Source: Pontibacter flavimaris (GTDB taxonomy: Bacteria; Bacteroidota; Bacteroidia; Cytophagales; Hymenobacteraceae). From it: a stretch of DNA of 64,000 nt. The DNA lies in the NCBI RefSeq assembly GCF_001907195.1, contig NZ_LVWA01000002.1:372001-436000 (forward strand), given 5' to 3'. Under the pieces are notes generated by a model. That model saw only the letters and a program-made list of their open reading frames with translations, made no database searches and had not been told where the DNA came from. A program made the position numbers and the translations under genes. Of the stretch, positions 33,538-44,835 are shown piece by piece. Position 1 is the first letter of the stretch. Each line of letters opens with the position of its first letter.

Positions 33538-33936
33538 CTAAAGCTCTACAGCCAACAACTCCTTTCCCAACTCGTGCAGCGCATGCTCTATCTTCTTGGC
33601 CTGTGGCCTCCGCGGTTTTTTAAGCCCGGTGGCATAGTGCTGCAGCTGCTTTTGGTTGATTCCCGTCATCCGCTCAAGCGCCGCATTGGTGATTATACCC
33701 TTATAGTAGTTGAGCAGACTCACGGTGTCAAACCTGTAAACCAGCTCATACTCCCCCTTCAGCACAGCTGGAACACCCTCCTCCGCGTTATACTGTTTCA
33801 GGAGCCGGATAGCGTCCACCACGGACTGCTTGGCCTCCGCCACCGTTTCCCCTCCGCCATAGACACCCTCAACGTTCTCGGCGTAGGCGCTGTAGAGGTC
33901 ATCTGTCTTTTCGATAATGATGCGTACCTGCTTCAT
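33538..33936 (-). CDS. hicB: HicB-family antitoxin
   Basis: 132 aa from the ATG at 33936; a longer frame to 34014 overlaps the toxin gene and is less likely. The N-terminus (VRIIIEKTDDLYSAYAENVEGVYGGGETVAEAKQSVVDAI) is the degraded RNase H-like HicB fold. The C-terminal part (LERMTGINQKQLQHYATGLKKPRRPQAKKI) is a DNA-binding HTH for autoregulation. It lies 40 nt after hicA in the same operon. Confidence 0.85.
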   Translation of the reverse strand: MKQVRIIIEKTDDLYSAYAENVEGVYGGGETVAEAKQSVVDAIRLLKQYNAEEGVPAVLKGEYELVYRFDTVSLLNYYKGIITNAALERMTGINQKQLQHYATGLKKPRRPQAKKIEHALHELGKELLAVEL

Positions 33937-33976
33937 CTTGTTTAGAACTTTGCCCTTGTTGACGTAAGTATGCAGG

Positions 33977-34156
33977 CTATTGAAGCCCCATCTCCTTCTT
34001 GATCTTCTTTTCAATTCCCTTGCCTACCTCCTTTGCCCCATGGAAAGGAACCGGGTAGGTCTTGCCGCCCTTACTGTAGATGTAGTGGCTGCCCTCAGCC
34101 CGGATCAGCTCCCACCCGTGCTTACGGATAAGGCGGTGCAACTCCGATGATTTCAT
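33977..34156 (-). CDS. hicA: HicA-family mRNA interferase toxin
   Basis: 59 aa from the ATG at 34156, which begins KSSELHRLIRKHGWELIRAEGSHYIY, the usual HicA start; the frame open to 34264 is an upstream extension. The double-stranded RNA-binding-like fold and catalytic His (GSHYIY) are conserved, as is YPVPFHGAKEVGKGIEKKI. It cleaves mRNA when not bound by HicB. The gene precedes hicB and lies next to the integrase, a common position for island stabilisation. Confidence 0.88.
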   Translation of the reverse strand: MKSSELHRLIRKHGWELIRAEGSHYIYSKGGKTYPVPFHGAKEVGKGIEKKIKKEMGLQ

Positions 34157-34274
34157 AGAGCTTCTGAAGAATAACGATGCAAAGGTAGTAAAAGTTCTAC
34201 CTTTTAACAGCATCATGAATGATATGTATGTAGTACTGACTGTATCTAACCTGTAATGAAGCAACGCCCTGTTG

Positions 34275-35501
34275 CTACTTTTCCTTCTTTATGGTAAGTC
34301 TTTCCCGGAGCTGCTGCATGTCATCGCTCACCTTCTGGTCCAGGATCTTGGCGTAGTGCTGGGTGGTTCTCAGGTTGCGATGCCCTAGCATCCGGCTCAC
34401 CGTCTCAATCGGCACTCCGTTGCTCAGGGTGACGGTGGTGGCAAAGGTGTGGCGGGCGATATGGAAGGTGAGCGTCTTGTGGATTTCGCACAGATCGGCG
34501 ATCTCCTTCAGGTAAGCGTTCATCTTCTGGTTGCTCAGCACCGGCAGCACCCTGTCCTGGTAGAGGCACTGCGGGTGGTCCTGGTAGCGGTCCAGGATGT
34601 CCAGGGCCACTGGCAGGAGCGGGATCCGGGAAGGGGTCTCTGTCTTCTGCCTCCTGGTGAAGATCCATCTTTCCCCGTCCATGCCCTCGCGGATTTCAGA
34701 GCGCCTGAGCTTCTGCACGTCCACGTAAGCAAGGCCGGTATAGCAGCTGAACAGGAAGACGTCGCGCACCTGGTCCAGCCTGTCGGTGGCGAACTCCTTG
34801 GCTGCCATCCGCTGCAGCTCGGCCTCGGTGAGGTACTCCCGCACCACTTCCTTCTTATTCATCTTGAAGCCCAGGAATGGGTCGCGCTCCAGCCAGCCGT
34901 TCTTCAGGCAGAGGTGAATGACCTTCTTGAAGTTGGCCAGGTACTTCATCGCGGTATTATGATTGCAGTTCCGGACGCTCTTGAACCAGAACTCATAATC
35001 GGTGATAAACCGGTAGGACAGCTTCTTCACGTCAATGTCCTCGGCGCTGTACTTCCACTGGATAAAATCCCGGGTGTGCTGCAAGGATGTCTTGTAACGG
35101 GTCAGCGTTAGCGGGGCGTAGTCCTTGCCCACCAGCTCGCCCACCTGATCATTGTGCATCTGGAACACCTCTAGAAGCAGCACCGGCTTCTCCTCCACTC
35201 CTATCCACTTCTCCTTGAACGTTTCCACGTTGACGGGCATGCCTTCCTCGATCAGCTCCCGATGGTGTCCGTATGCCTTTGCCCGCAGGGTGTCCAGATA
35301 GGCGTTCACGCTTCTAGCTTCCGCTGAGCTACCCTTCACCTTGCCTGCCTCGGCTGACCATCGGGCGGGTGAGACGTAGCGGTGAGTGCTCAACTCTAAC
35401 CGCTGGCCCTGCAGCGTGACGCGCAGGTAAATCGGCACGAGATTGTCTTTGGTGGTCTTGGCTTTTCTGCCGTAGAACAGGATGCTGATTTTGGTGTTCA
35501 T
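34275..35501 (-). CDS. int: Tyrosine recombinase / site-specific integrase
   Basis: 408 aa from the ATG at 35501, the usual start of Bacteroidota integrases (NTKISILFYGRKAKTTKDNLVPIYLRVT). An Arm-DNA-binding part is followed by a SAM-like domain and the catalytic domain: Arg in FSCYTGLAYVDVQKL context, HIARHTFAT supplying the His-x-x-Arg, a second His in MLGHRNLRTTQHYAKI, and the Tyr nucleophile in that HYAKI. It reads away from ssrA, whose 3' end is 252 bp from its start codon. It is the likely integrase of the island; that the ssrA 3' end is its target is inferred from position. Confidence 0.9.
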   Translation of the reverse strand: MNTKISILFYGRKAKTTKDNLVPIYLRVTLQGQRLELSTHRYVSPARWSAEAGKVKGSSAEARSVNAYLDTLRAKAYGHHRELIEEGMPVNVETFKEKWIGVEEKPVLLLEVFQMHNDQVGELVGKDYAPLTLTRYKTSLQHTRDFIQWKYSAEDIDVKKLSYRFITDYEFWFKSVRNCNHNTAMKYLANFKKVIHLCLKNGWLERDPFLGFKMNKKEVVREYLTEAELQRMAAKEFATDRLDQVRDVFLFSCYTGLAYVDVQKLRRSEIREGMDGERWIFTRRQKTETPSRIPLLPVALDILDRYQDHPQCLYQDRVLPVLSNQKMNAYLKEIADLCEIHKTLTFHIARHTFATTVTLSNGVPIETVSRMLGHRNLRTTQHYAKILDQKVSDDMQQLRERLTIKKEK

Positions 35502-35599
35502 TTCGTTACTCCTTTTATGCTTAAAACTAACAATCAAACCAAGGCTCCACAAGATGTAAAACAACTGTACATCTCACTGTAAGCCAAGTTGTTGCACTT

Positions 35600-35644
35600 A
35601 AATTCGGATACCCAAAATCACAATGGCTTCGGGTACCCGAATTT
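35600..35644. promoter_or_regulatory. 14-bp inverted repeat upstream of the integrase
   Basis: AAATTCGGATACCC (35600-35613) and GGGTACCCGAATTT (35631-35644) pair with one mismatch across a 17-nt spacer. The position, 100-140 bp before the integrase ATG, suits a regulatory operator or arm-type recombinase sites of the attachment region. Confidence 0.5.
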
Positions 35645-35694
35645 GCTGCCTCAGGAAGGAGAGAAAATGTAAAATTCAGGTGGGGCTAAAAACA

Positions 35695-35729
35695 AAAAAG
35701 CCCTTAAATCGCTGATTTAAGAGCTTTTT
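35695..35729 (-). terminator. tmRNA terminator
   Basis: On the minus strand AGCTCTTAAATC (35714-35725) pairs with GATTTAAGGGCT (35699-35710) over a 3-nt loop, one mismatch, followed by TTTTTTG. It begins 28 bp after the tmRNA 3' end. Confidence 0.75.
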
Positions 35730-35752
35730 ATGTTAATTGATAAGGTACTAAG

Positions 35753-36119
35753 TGGAGATGCAGGGATTCGAACCCTGGTCCAGACAAGGAAATCAACGGG
35801 CTTTCTACATGCTTAGGTTTATTCGGGTTGTCGGGAGTTTGCTAGTATAAACCAAACTAATGCGCCCTCCTTAGATGCTTTATTTCGCCTGTGTACCGCA
35901 CCCTTACACAAACTAGTAAATCGGATCGAAGCCTCTGGTGTGCAAGCAGATCTACGAAACCTGCACGAGACTATGGCAATTGCTTAATACCTAGACTAAG
36001 CAGCCATGGCGTAATTAGATTCGCCAGTTATTGTTCGAACGAATTTTTAACAGGTGGTACGTTCATCACCCGACATGCTTACACGCAATCTGCACAAGCT
36101 GTCAATTCCGGTCATCCCC
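35753..36119 (-). ncRNA. ssrA: tmRNA
   Basis: 367 nt on the minus strand. The 5' end GGGGATG (36113-36119) pairs with CATCTCC near the 3' end, forming the tRNA-like acceptor with one G-U pair. The 3' part contains GGGTTCGAATCCC, the T-arm of the tRNA-like domain. CCA is not encoded and must be added. The tag frame (36025 down to 35996) reads GESNYAMAA followed by TAG, close to the GETNYALAA type of other Bacteroidota. It rescues stalled ribosomes and marks incomplete proteins for proteolysis. Its 3' end is the boundary of the accessory island. Confidence 0.95.
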
Positions 36120-36194
36120 ATTAAGTTAAAGAACGTTGTTCTTGCTGTTTATACTTCAAGAAGTATGCCACAAACATAACGATTATCTGTGGCA

Positions 36195-36240
36195 TTTTAG
36201 CTGTTGCCAGCGAATAAATAACGTCTGGCAACAGCTAAAA
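36195..36240. terminator. Bidirectional terminator after the transglutaminase gene
   Basis: A perfect 16-bp inverted repeat TTTTAGCTGTTGCCAG / CTGGCAACAGCTAAAA with a 14-nt loop lies 24 bp beyond the stop at 36264. The A/T-rich flanks serve both directions. Confidence 0.75.
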
Positions 36241-36263
36241 AGTTTCAGGTGTATACTTTATAC

Positions 36264-37400
36264 TTACCTGGCAGCCGTAGTAGTGGCAGCAGGCAGCACA
36301 GGTGCCTGATACAGGTCTGAGAGGGAGTTGGTATACTTGTAGCGGCCCATCTTGTACTTGCGCTGGAACACCTCCGGCACTTTGGCTCCCACTGGCACGA
36401 GCATCAGCGAGCTCTTGCCATCAATGGTTTCCCGCTCAAAAGCCACGCCCTCGCGGTTGTCGAAGCGCACATCGAAGTAGTACAGGTAGGGGTACACCCA
36501 GTTCACGTACTGCATCTTGCCGGCCCCAGACAAACTCCTGATCTCTAATTTATTGTAGTTATTGGCGATCGCCTGCTGAAACTCCACCGCATTCAGGGGC
36601 ACGTTGTTGAGCACCGGCATCACGTCAAACTGTCCGTCCAGCATCACCCACTTCCGCAGATCCGGCAGGTATACTTCCAGCAGCACGTGTCCGGCACCGG
36701 ATTCTATCGTTTCCACCTCCTTCATCTTCAGGCCCATGGTGCGGGCGGGCAGGCCGATGGCGTTCAGGCAGGCGGTGGTGACGATGCCATACTCTACGCA
36801 ACGGAACTGCTTGCCATCCTTTACCTCAGCCAGGATGGTGAGCGCATCGGGGTTGCTAGGCTCGTTCATGCCGTTGTGCTGCCACTGCTGGTGCACCCAG
36901 TTTACCATGCGCAGTGCTTTTTCGGTATCATTGGCGGCACCTGCCACTAGGGCATCCAGGTTGTAGGTAGTGCGCAGTTGCTGCAGGTAAGCGTTGTTTG
37001 GGTCTTGCTCATACAGCAACGTATAGGCCGGCACCACCTGTTTCTTGTTAAACTCTACCGCCTCGAAGCCATACCCCTGCAGCTCGGTCAGGGCATAGGC
37101 GGTGTCGTTCAGGTTCACGTAGAAGCGGTACGACTTGCCTGCCTGCACTTTAAAGCTGATGGAGTCGGTGTTGGTGTGGAAGGTAAAAATCTCCTTGCCG
37201 TTGTGCACCGGCACTTTCAGCACATCCGGCGATAGTTGCGGCGAGATGTTCCAGTTGCCCCTTACCCACTCTTTGCCTATTCTGTAATCGGCCACCGTAG
37301 CAGTTGCTTTGATGACAGGAAGTCCTTTGTAAACTTTCTGAGCAAAGGCTGGCGCGAGCAGCACCAGCATAAAGAGCATAAATGAGAATGACTTTTTCAT
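36264..37400 (-). CDS. Secreted transglutaminase-like protein
   Basis: 378 aa with a Sec signal peptide (KKSFSFMLFMLVLLAPAFA, cleavage after about residue 20). The transglutaminase-like triad is readable: Cys201 in FRCVEYG, His238 in GAGHVLLEVY and Asp255 in VMLDGQFD. The N-terminal 130 residues look like a beta-rich domain. Proteins of this kind may process peptides or crosslink at the cell surface; no substrate can be assigned. It stands alone on the minus strand downstream of the permease gene and shares its direction. Confidence 0.8.
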   Translation of the reverse strand: MKKSFSFMLFMLVLLAPAFAQKVYKGLPVIKATATVADYRIGKEWVRGNWNISPQLSPDVLKVPVHNGKEIFTFHTNTDSISFKVQAGKSYRFYVNLNDTAYALTELQGYGFEAVEFNKKQVVPAYTLLYEQDPNNAYLQQLRTTYNLDALVAGAANDTEKALRMVNWVHQQWQHNGMNEPSNPDALTILAEVKDGKQFRCVEYGIVTTACLNAIGLPARTMGLKMKEVETIESGAGHVLLEVYLPDLRKWVMLDGQFDVMPVLNNVPLNAVEFQQAIANNYNKLEIRSLSGAGKMQYVNWVYPYLYYFDVRFDNREGVAFERETIDGKSSLMLVPVGAKVPEVFQRKYKMGRYKYTNSLSDLYQAPVLPAATTTAAR

Positions 37401-37440
37401 GGTTTTATTTTGTATAGGTTGTGTCGTATAAGCTTACCAT

Positions 37441-39807
37441 TTACTCGGCCCGGAGCGAGTTTACCGGGTTGGCCACCGCCGTTTTAAAGGCATGGAAGCT
37501 GAGCGTGAACATGGCGATGATGATGGTGGAGACAAAGGCCATGGCGAAGATCCACCAGCTCATCTCGGTGCGGTCGGCGTAGTCGTTAAGCCAGTTGCTC
37601 ATGAAATACCAGCCCAGCGGCAGGGCAATCAAGTTGGCAATCAGCACCAGCTTCAGGAAATCCTTGGAAAGCAGGTAAACGATGCTTGCTACCGAGGCCC
37701 CCAGCACCTTGCGCACGCCAATCTCCTTGGTGCGCTGCTCCGCCGTGAAAAGGGCCAGCCCAAACAACCCTAGGCAGGAGATGAAAATAGCGATACCCGC
37801 AAAGTACTTGGTCAGTTGGCCCATGATGGCCTCTGTTTTATACATCCGCTCAAAGTCCTCGTCCAGGAAGTGATATTCGAACGGGAAGGCTGGGTTTTGC
37901 TTTCTCACAATGCCCTCCATGGCGGTCAACACCTCTGCTGTTTGCCCTGAAGTAAGGCGGACAAAAACGGTGTTGGCATCGTTCATGTCCAGCATCATCA
38001 CCAGGGGCTTCATCGTATCGTGCATAGAGGTAGTCTTAAAGTCTTTCACTACTCCGATGATGACCGCGCGCTGATCCCCGCGTGCAAGCCACTGCCCTAC
38101 AGGCTCCTGCATCTGCATGAGGCGGGCGGCCTCTTCGTTTATGATCACTTTGCTTTCCTCTGCGCCGTAATCTTTCGAAAAGCTTCTGCCCTCCTTCACC
38201 TGCACTCCCATGGTCTCCAGGAAATCGTAGTCGATTTTTAACATGCTAAACAGAATGTCTGCATCAGGGTCTTTCCCTTCCCAATGCACATCTCCCGTGG
38301 AGTTGCCGACCATCAATGGGTTCTGGTTAGCAGCCGTAACACCGGTTACCCCTGGCACTTTCAGCAGCTCTTCCTTCATCACATCGTAACGGTCGCGGAG
38401 CTCTCCCTCCAGCGGCAACAGCACCACGTTCTCTCTGTTTAGGCCAATGTTCTTGGTTCGGATGAAGTGCAGCTGCAGGTATACCACCAGGGTGCTTATG
38501 ATCAGCAAGGCAGAAAGTATAAACTGAAAAACAACCAGGCCCTTGCGGAACACCGATACGCTTTTGCTCAGCTTAGCCGTGCCTTTCAGTACCACCGCCG
38601 GATTGAAAGAGGACAGGAAGAAGGCCGGGTAACTACCGGAAACGATCCCTGTTAGTAGAGCCACCCCCAGCAGCATCAGAAGCAGCGAAGGATCAGAGAA
38701 GTTGAGGTTTATAAACTTTCCGGTTAGGTCATTGAAGTGCGGTAGCAGGATGCCGATCAGGTTGACCGATATGAACAGCGCCAGGAAAGCCACCAGCACC
38801 GACTCCACCATAAACTGACTCAACAAAGCCAGTTTATTGGCCCCGATAGCTTTGCGGACACCCACCTCTTTGGCGCGCTTGGCGGAACGGGCGGTGGCCA
38901 GGTTCATAAAGTTGATGCAGGCAATAACAAGTATAAATAAAGCGACCACGGTAAAGAGGCGCACAACCTCTACTCTGCCGCCACTGGCTTTGCTGCCGGT
39001 AAAGTCGCCATGCAAGTACATATCGGCCACGGGCTGCACAAACAGGTCTGTTTTGGAGCCTTCATGGTACTTCCTTATCAGGGGCTTGATCTTCTCGTTA
39101 AAAGCGACAATGTCGGTGCCGGGCTGCAGTTGCAGAAAAGTACGCAAGGCATTGTTTCCCCACTCCTGCAGCCACTCGCTTCCGGGGCTGTTGATCCAGT
39201 CATTCACCGGCATCACGTAATCAAACTGCATGGTGGAGTTCTTCGGCACGTCCTGCATCACCCCGGTTACTTTGTAGCTGGTGGTGTTGTTTATCTTGAA
39301 GAGCTTGCCCAGCGCCTCCTCCGGGGAAGGGAAGAACTGCCTGGCCACCGTTTCGGAAATCACCACCGTGTTTGGCTGCGACAGTACCGTTCTGGCATCA
39401 CCATGCAGCAGCGGGAAAGAAAACACCTCGAAGAACTCCGGGTCCGCGTAGCGACCGTTCACTTTCAGGACCTTATCCCCGTAGGCAAAGAGTTGTTCCC
39501 AGTCCCAGGTAGTGGAGCGCACCGCATGAATCACCTCCGGTAACTCCCGCTCCAGCGCCTCAGCCAGCGGCCCCGGCGTGGCATCCACGGTCAGGTCGTC
39601 GGCGCCGGGGTAGCTTTGCACCTCCATCACGCGATACAGGTTGTCTATATCCGCATGGAAACGATCAACACTCAGCTCGTCCCGCACCCACAGAAGTATA
39701 AGTATGGAGCAGGTCATGCCCAGCGCCAGACCGGAGACGTTAATGAGCGAAAAAACCTTGTGGCGCATCAGGTTGCGGTAGGCCATTTTGAGGTAGTTCT
39801 TAATCAT
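37441..39807 (-). CDS. ABC transporter permease, FtsX/MacB-type
   Basis: 788 aa from the ATG at 39807 (IKNYLKMAYRNLMRHKVFSLINV), the usual start; the frame open to 39885 adds a non-coding lead. It has the Bacteroidota double-permease plan: one N-terminal membrane helix (SLINVSGLALGMTCSILILLWV), a large periplasmic MacB_PCD domain, three helices, a second domain, and a last set of helices near the C-terminus. The NFMNLATARSAKRAKEVGVRKAIG and TKEIGVRKVLGASVASIVYLL stretches are the FtsX signatures. No ATPase gene is adjacent. Similar permeases often sit beside a sigma54 response regulator, as here, suggesting control by envelope stress. Confidence 0.85.
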   Translation of the reverse strand: MIKNYLKMAYRNLMRHKVFSLINVSGLALGMTCSILILLWVRDELSVDRFHADIDNLYRVMEVQSYPGADDLTVDATPGPLAEALERELPEVIHAVRSTTWDWEQLFAYGDKVLKVNGRYADPEFFEVFSFPLLHGDARTVLSQPNTVVISETVARQFFPSPEEALGKLFKINNTTSYKVTGVMQDVPKNSTMQFDYVMPVNDWINSPGSEWLQEWGNNALRTFLQLQPGTDIVAFNEKIKPLIRKYHEGSKTDLFVQPVADMYLHGDFTGSKASGGRVEVVRLFTVVALFILVIACINFMNLATARSAKRAKEVGVRKAIGANKLALLSQFMVESVLVAFLALFISVNLIGILLPHFNDLTGKFINLNFSDPSLLLMLLGVALLTGIVSGSYPAFFLSSFNPAVVLKGTAKLSKSVSVFRKGLVVFQFILSALLIISTLVVYLQLHFIRTKNIGLNRENVVLLPLEGELRDRYDVMKEELLKVPGVTGVTAANQNPLMVGNSTGDVHWEGKDPDADILFSMLKIDYDFLETMGVQVKEGRSFSKDYGAEESKVIINEEAARLMQMQEPVGQWLARGDQRAVIIGVVKDFKTTSMHDTMKPLVMMLDMNDANTVFVRLTSGQTAEVLTAMEGIVRKQNPAFPFEYHFLDEDFERMYKTEAIMGQLTKYFAGIAIFISCLGLFGLALFTAEQRTKEIGVRKVLGASVASIVYLLSKDFLKLVLIANLIALPLGWYFMSNWLNDYADRTEMSWWIFAMAFVSTIIIAMFTLSFHAFKTAVANPVNSLRAE

Positions 39808-40111
39808 AGTTGTAGGTGTTGCGCTGTAAAAGTATGGCCCGGAAATTTTTTTTAAAAGTTTTCCCGGTGGACACAAAGCCTGCAAGAAATTAAGATGCCA
39901 AAAGTATAAACATCTTATTTACAGCTATTTATACTACAACCACAAAGCATAAGTGTACGCTTCCGATACAGCTGCACGCGCTACACCTGTGCGCTTCCGC
40001 TACAAGTATAAACTCAGGCGCCATCCTGCTCAAACCTGCCGCTGTTTCCATTTTTATTTTTATTAGATGGAATTGGTATATTCGATTCTTCAACCTGAAT
40101 TTTGCTTGCCT

Positions 40112-41471
<1,360 letters not shown>

Positions 41472-41482
<11 letters not shown>

Positions 41483-42830
41483 ACGCCTCGAATTCGGGCT
41501 GCTGGTCCGGCTTATACTTTTGCTGGGCATGATGCTCCTCACGGTGCATTTCCTGACGCACTTTACCTGGCTGCAGGTCGGCTCGGGCATCCTGGTGATG
41601 CTGGCGCAGGTATGGGAACTGGCCCGGTACGTGACGCGCAGCAATAACGAGCTGGCCCGTTTCCTGGAGGCCGTGAAGCAGCGTGATTTCTCGCAGCGCT
41701 TTAACGAGCACACCACCAACAGCTCGCTGCGGCAGCTGCACGCGTCCTTCAACCTCATCAACGATACCTACAAGCAGCTGCACATTGAGAAGGAGGCGCA
41801 GTTCCGGTACATGCAGACTATCCTGCAGATGATCGACACGGGCATTATGGCTGTGGATGAGGAGACCGGCGAGGTGGAGTGGGTAAACGAGGCCTTTAAA
41901 AGTATACTGCACCTGCCCTACCTCAAAAGTATAAACGGCCTGGAGCCGCGCTACCCGCTGCTGCACGAGGCCCTGCAACGCATAAAACCCGGCGAAAGCA
42001 GGCTGCTCAAACTAAAGCTGCAGGAGGTGCAGGCGCAGCTGCTGCTGTCGGCCACGGCTTTTACCATGCAGCACCGCCACCTGCTGCTCATCGCGCTAAA
42101 GAACGTGAGCGCCACCGTGGACGCCACCGAAACAGAGGCCTGGCAGAAGCTGCTGCGCGTGATGACGCACGAGATCATGAACTCGGTGGCGCCCATCGCC
42201 TCGCTGGCCGACACCCTGGGCCACCATCTGCACCTGGAGCGCGAGAAGTATGAGCAGGAGCCGGAGAAGTACATAGACCCCGAACTGCTGCAGGATACCG
42301 AAGAGGGCATTTCCATCATCAAAAAGCGCAGTGAAGGGCTTTTGCGCTTCGCCCACTTCTACCGCAACCTGAACAAGCAGCAGGAACTGATGCTGACCAC
42401 CGTGTATGTGCAGGAGCTGTTTAAAAGTATAAACGGCCTGATGCGTCCGCAGCTGGAGGAGCAGGGTGTAACGCTGGACTGCCATGTAACGCCGTCCAAC
42501 CTCACCCTGCAGGGCGACGTGAACCTGCTGGAGCAGGTCCTCATCAACCTCATCCTGAATGCCAAGCGCGCCGTGCAGGGCAGGCCGGAGCCGCAGGTTA
42601 TACTTACTGCAGCCCAGGAAAACGGCGGGATAGTGATTGAAGTGCAGGATAACGGCAGCGGCATCCCGGAAGAGCTGCTGGAGAGCATCTTCATCCCATT
42701 TTTCACCTCCCACAAGGACGGCTCCGGCATCGGCCTGAGCCTGGCCAAGCACATCATGCTGCTGCACAAAGGCAGTATACAGGTAAGCTCCGAGGAGGGC
42801 GTGGGGACCGTGTTCAGGCTATACTTCTAG
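41472..42830 (+). CDS. Sensor histidine kinase
   Basis: 452 aa. Two closely spaced membrane segments near the N-terminus (LVRLILLLGMMLLTVHFL; LQVGSGILVMLAQVWEL), then a HAMP-like and PAS-like part (about 60-215), the phosphoacceptor His233 in VMTHEIMNSVAPIASL, and an ATPase domain with NLILNAKRAV (N box), DNGSGIP (G1), IFIPFFTSHKDGSGIGLSL (F and G2). The short periplasmic part suggests it senses membrane or cytoplasmic cues. It is co-translated with the NtrC-type regulator. The phrase AAAAGTATAAACGGCCTG occurs twice in this gene, each time coding for Lys-Ser-Ile-Asn-Gly-Leu. Confidence 0.9.
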
Positions 42831-43103
42831 CAGCCACAATCTAAAGTCATACTTTCGGCAGATGACCCTCTCTGCTGGAGGCATGCGTATCTGTGCGCTG
42901 CTGAGCCTCAGAACACTGTTTTGTGTTAGTGTATACTTCCCCTCCATCTGGCTTTATATTGGTATAAGTATAAAATACATTTCTCACAGTAGCGGTTTAT
43001 AGACTATTCAAAGGTAGGCATAGACAATATCTATAAACAATAGTATCTGAGATAGAGTATACTGTTGTAGTAAAATTATTTTATCACCTACCGGCAAGCC
43101 AAT

Positions 43104-44753
43104 ATGAAAGAGAACAAGAAATACCGCACCGCAAACCTGGGCGACAACCAAAAGGGCAAGAGCAATGGGAATTCCCGCACACTGACCACCCGCCAGGGCC
43201 ACCCCGTAACCGACAATCAGAATATCCGCACCATCGGCAGCCGTGGCCCGGCTACGATGGAGAACTACCACTTTATTGAGAAGATCTCGCATTTTGACCG
43301 CGAGCGCGTGCCCGAGCGCGTGGTGCATGCCCGTGGCGCTGGCGCGCATGGGGTATTCCAGGCTTACGGCATGGTGGGCAACGACCCGGTGGAGAAGTTG
43401 ACCCGCGCTAAATTATTCGGGAAAGGGAAGGAAACCCCGGTTTTCGTACGTTTCTCTACCGTAGGGCATGGCACGCACTCTCCTGAGACACTGCGCGACC
43501 CGCGGGGCTTTGCCGTGAAATTCTATACCGAAGACGGCAACTGGGATCTGGTGGGCAACAACCTGAAGATCTTCTTCATCCGCGACGCCATGAAGTTCCC
43601 GGATCTGATCCACTCCCAAAAGCCCGACCCGGTAACCAACATCCAGAGCGCTGAGCGTATCTTCGACTTTTTCTCGGGCTCTCCCGAGGCAACGCACATG
43701 GTCACATTCCTGTACTCGCCCTGGGGCATTCCGGCCAATTACCGCCAGATGCAGGGCTCCGGTGTGAATACCTATAAATGGGTGAACGCCGATGGCGAGG
43801 CCGTGCTGGTGAAATACCACTGGGAACCGCTGCAGGGCATCCGCAACCTGACACAGAAAGAGGCGCAAGAAATACAAGGCAAGAACTTCAACCACGGCAC
43901 GCAGGACCTGTACGAGGCCATTGACCGCGGCGATTTCCCGGAGTGGGAGCTGAACGTGCAGATCATGAGCGATGATGAGCACCCTGAACTGGACTTCGAC
44001 CCGCTGGACGACACCAAAATATGGCCCAAGGAGCAGTTCCCTTGGTACCCGGTGGGCAAAATGACGCTGAACCGCAACCCGGTAGATTACTTTAATGAGG
44101 TTGAGCTTTCTGCTTTCGGAACCGGCGTGCTGGTAGATGGCCTGGATTTCTCGGATGATAAAATGCTGCAGGGCCGTACCTTCTCCTACTCCGACACCCA
44201 GCGCTACCGCGTGGGCGCCAACTATTTACAGTTGCCGATAAACGCCGCCAAAACGCATGTGGCCACCAACCAGCGCGGCGGCCAGATGGCTTTTGACACC
44301 GACTTTGCGGAGGGCCAGAACATCCACGTGAACTATGAGCCCTCCATATTGGGCGGTTTAGAGGAGGCGCCGAGGCCGGAGAAGGAGTATACGCCACGCT
44401 ACGAGGCCAACCTGGTGCGCCAGCACATCGACCGCACCAACCATTTCGGGCAGGCGGGCGATACTTTCCGCAACTTTGAGGACTGGGAGCGCGACGAGCT
44501 GATCAACAACCTGGGCAACGACCTGGCCAAGTGCGATCCACGCATTCAGGAGAAGATGCTGAGCTACTTTACACAGGCCGACGAGGAGTATGGCCGCCGG
44601 GTGAAGGAGAGCATCGCGCGTGCTACAGAAGAGAAGAAGAAAATGATGAAGCACGACAAGATTGCCGGAACGGACGGCCCGCTGGGCAACGTAACCGGCG
44701 AGGAAGGCGTGGAAGAGGCGCAGGACCGGTCGCATCCGGGCAAGCCATACTAA
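43104..44753 (+). CDS. katA: Catalase (heme, small-subunit clade)
   Basis: 549 aa, slightly longer than the usual clade 3 catalase because of an N-terminal polar lead and a charged C-terminal tail. The catalytic His75 is in [15 protein letters not shown], the Asn in [21 protein letters not shown], and the heme-ligating Tyr in [21 protein letters not shown]. It decomposes hydrogen peroxide in the cytoplasm. It is monocistronic and followed by a strong terminator. The 273-bp upstream region is AT-rich with several short dyads. Confidence 0.95.
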   Translation: MKENKKYRTANLGDNQKGKSNGNSRTLTTRQGHPVTDNQNIRTIGSRGPATMENYHFIEKISHFDRERVPERVVHARGAGAHGVFQAYGMVGNDPVEKLTRAKLFGKGKETPVFVRFSTVGHGTHSPETLRDPRGFAVKFYTEDGNWDLVGNNLKIFFIRDAMKFPDLIHSQKPDPVTNIQSAERIFDFFSGSPEATHMVTFLYSPWGIPANYRQMQGSGVNTYKWVNADGEAVLVKYHWEPLQGIRNLTQKEAQEIQGKNFNHGTQDLYEAIDRGDFPEWELNVQIMSDDEHPELDFDPLDDTKIWPKEQFPWYPVGKMTLNRNPVDYFNEVELSAFGTGVLVDGLDFSDDKMLQGRTFSYSDTQRYRVGANYLQLPINAAKTHVATNQRGGQMAFDTDFAEGQNIHVNYEPSILGGLEEAPRPEKEYTPRYEANLVRQHIDRTNHFGQAGDTFRNFEDWERDELINNLGNDLAKCDPRIQEKMLSYFTQADEEYGRRVKESIARATEEKKKMMKHDKIAGTDGPLGNVTGEEGVEEAQDRSHPGKPY

Positions 44754-44791
44754 ACACACCGCTGTAAAGTATGAACTTCATACTTGCTGAG

Positions 44792-44835
44792 AAACACCAA
44801 AGGCAGTTGCGAAAAGCGGCTGCCTTTGGTGTTTT
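44792..44835 (+). terminator. Terminator of the catalase gene
   Basis: AAACACCAAAGGCAG (44792-44806) and CTGCCTTTGGTGTTT (44820-44834) form a perfect 15-bp stem, followed by TATACTTTG. It may also act in reverse. Confidence 0.75.

Larger units (their letters stand above)
1..35752. mobile_element. Mobilizable defence island ending at ssrA (left end outside the window)
   Basis: This stretch holds CBASS-like, toxin-antitoxin and BREX systems, insertion sequence remnants, an excisionase-like gene, a relaxase/coupling-protein block, an anti-restriction-type RadC and a tyrosine recombinase. It ends at the 3' end of the tmRNA gene, a classic integration site for genomic islands. The backbone word AAGTATA is common right of 36 kb and scarce here. 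Base composition is patchy: the mobilization block (about 27-31.7 kb) is clearly GC-richer than the CBASS and BREX parts, which suggests several acquisitions. A second copy of the ssrA 3' end was not seen, so the left boundary probably lies beyond position 1. That the whole stretch moves as one unit is inference. Confidence 0.55.

Noticed and set aside
35891-36124. A 77-codon open frame on the plus strand
   Set aside because: It lies within the tmRNA gene on the opposite strand, whose structure and tag are unmistakable.
39808-40111. A TTGGCAT...TTGCA pair on the minus strand resembling a sigma54 promoter
   Set aside because: Fourteen bases separate the GG and GC elements where ten are required, so it cannot be a standard -24/-12 promoter.
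43020-43034. ATAG-N7-CTAT before the catalase gene, like half of an OxyR site
   Set aside because: The second half-site is off in spacing (5 instead of 7) and ends in GATA rather than CTAT; the region is AT-rich and has several chance dyads.
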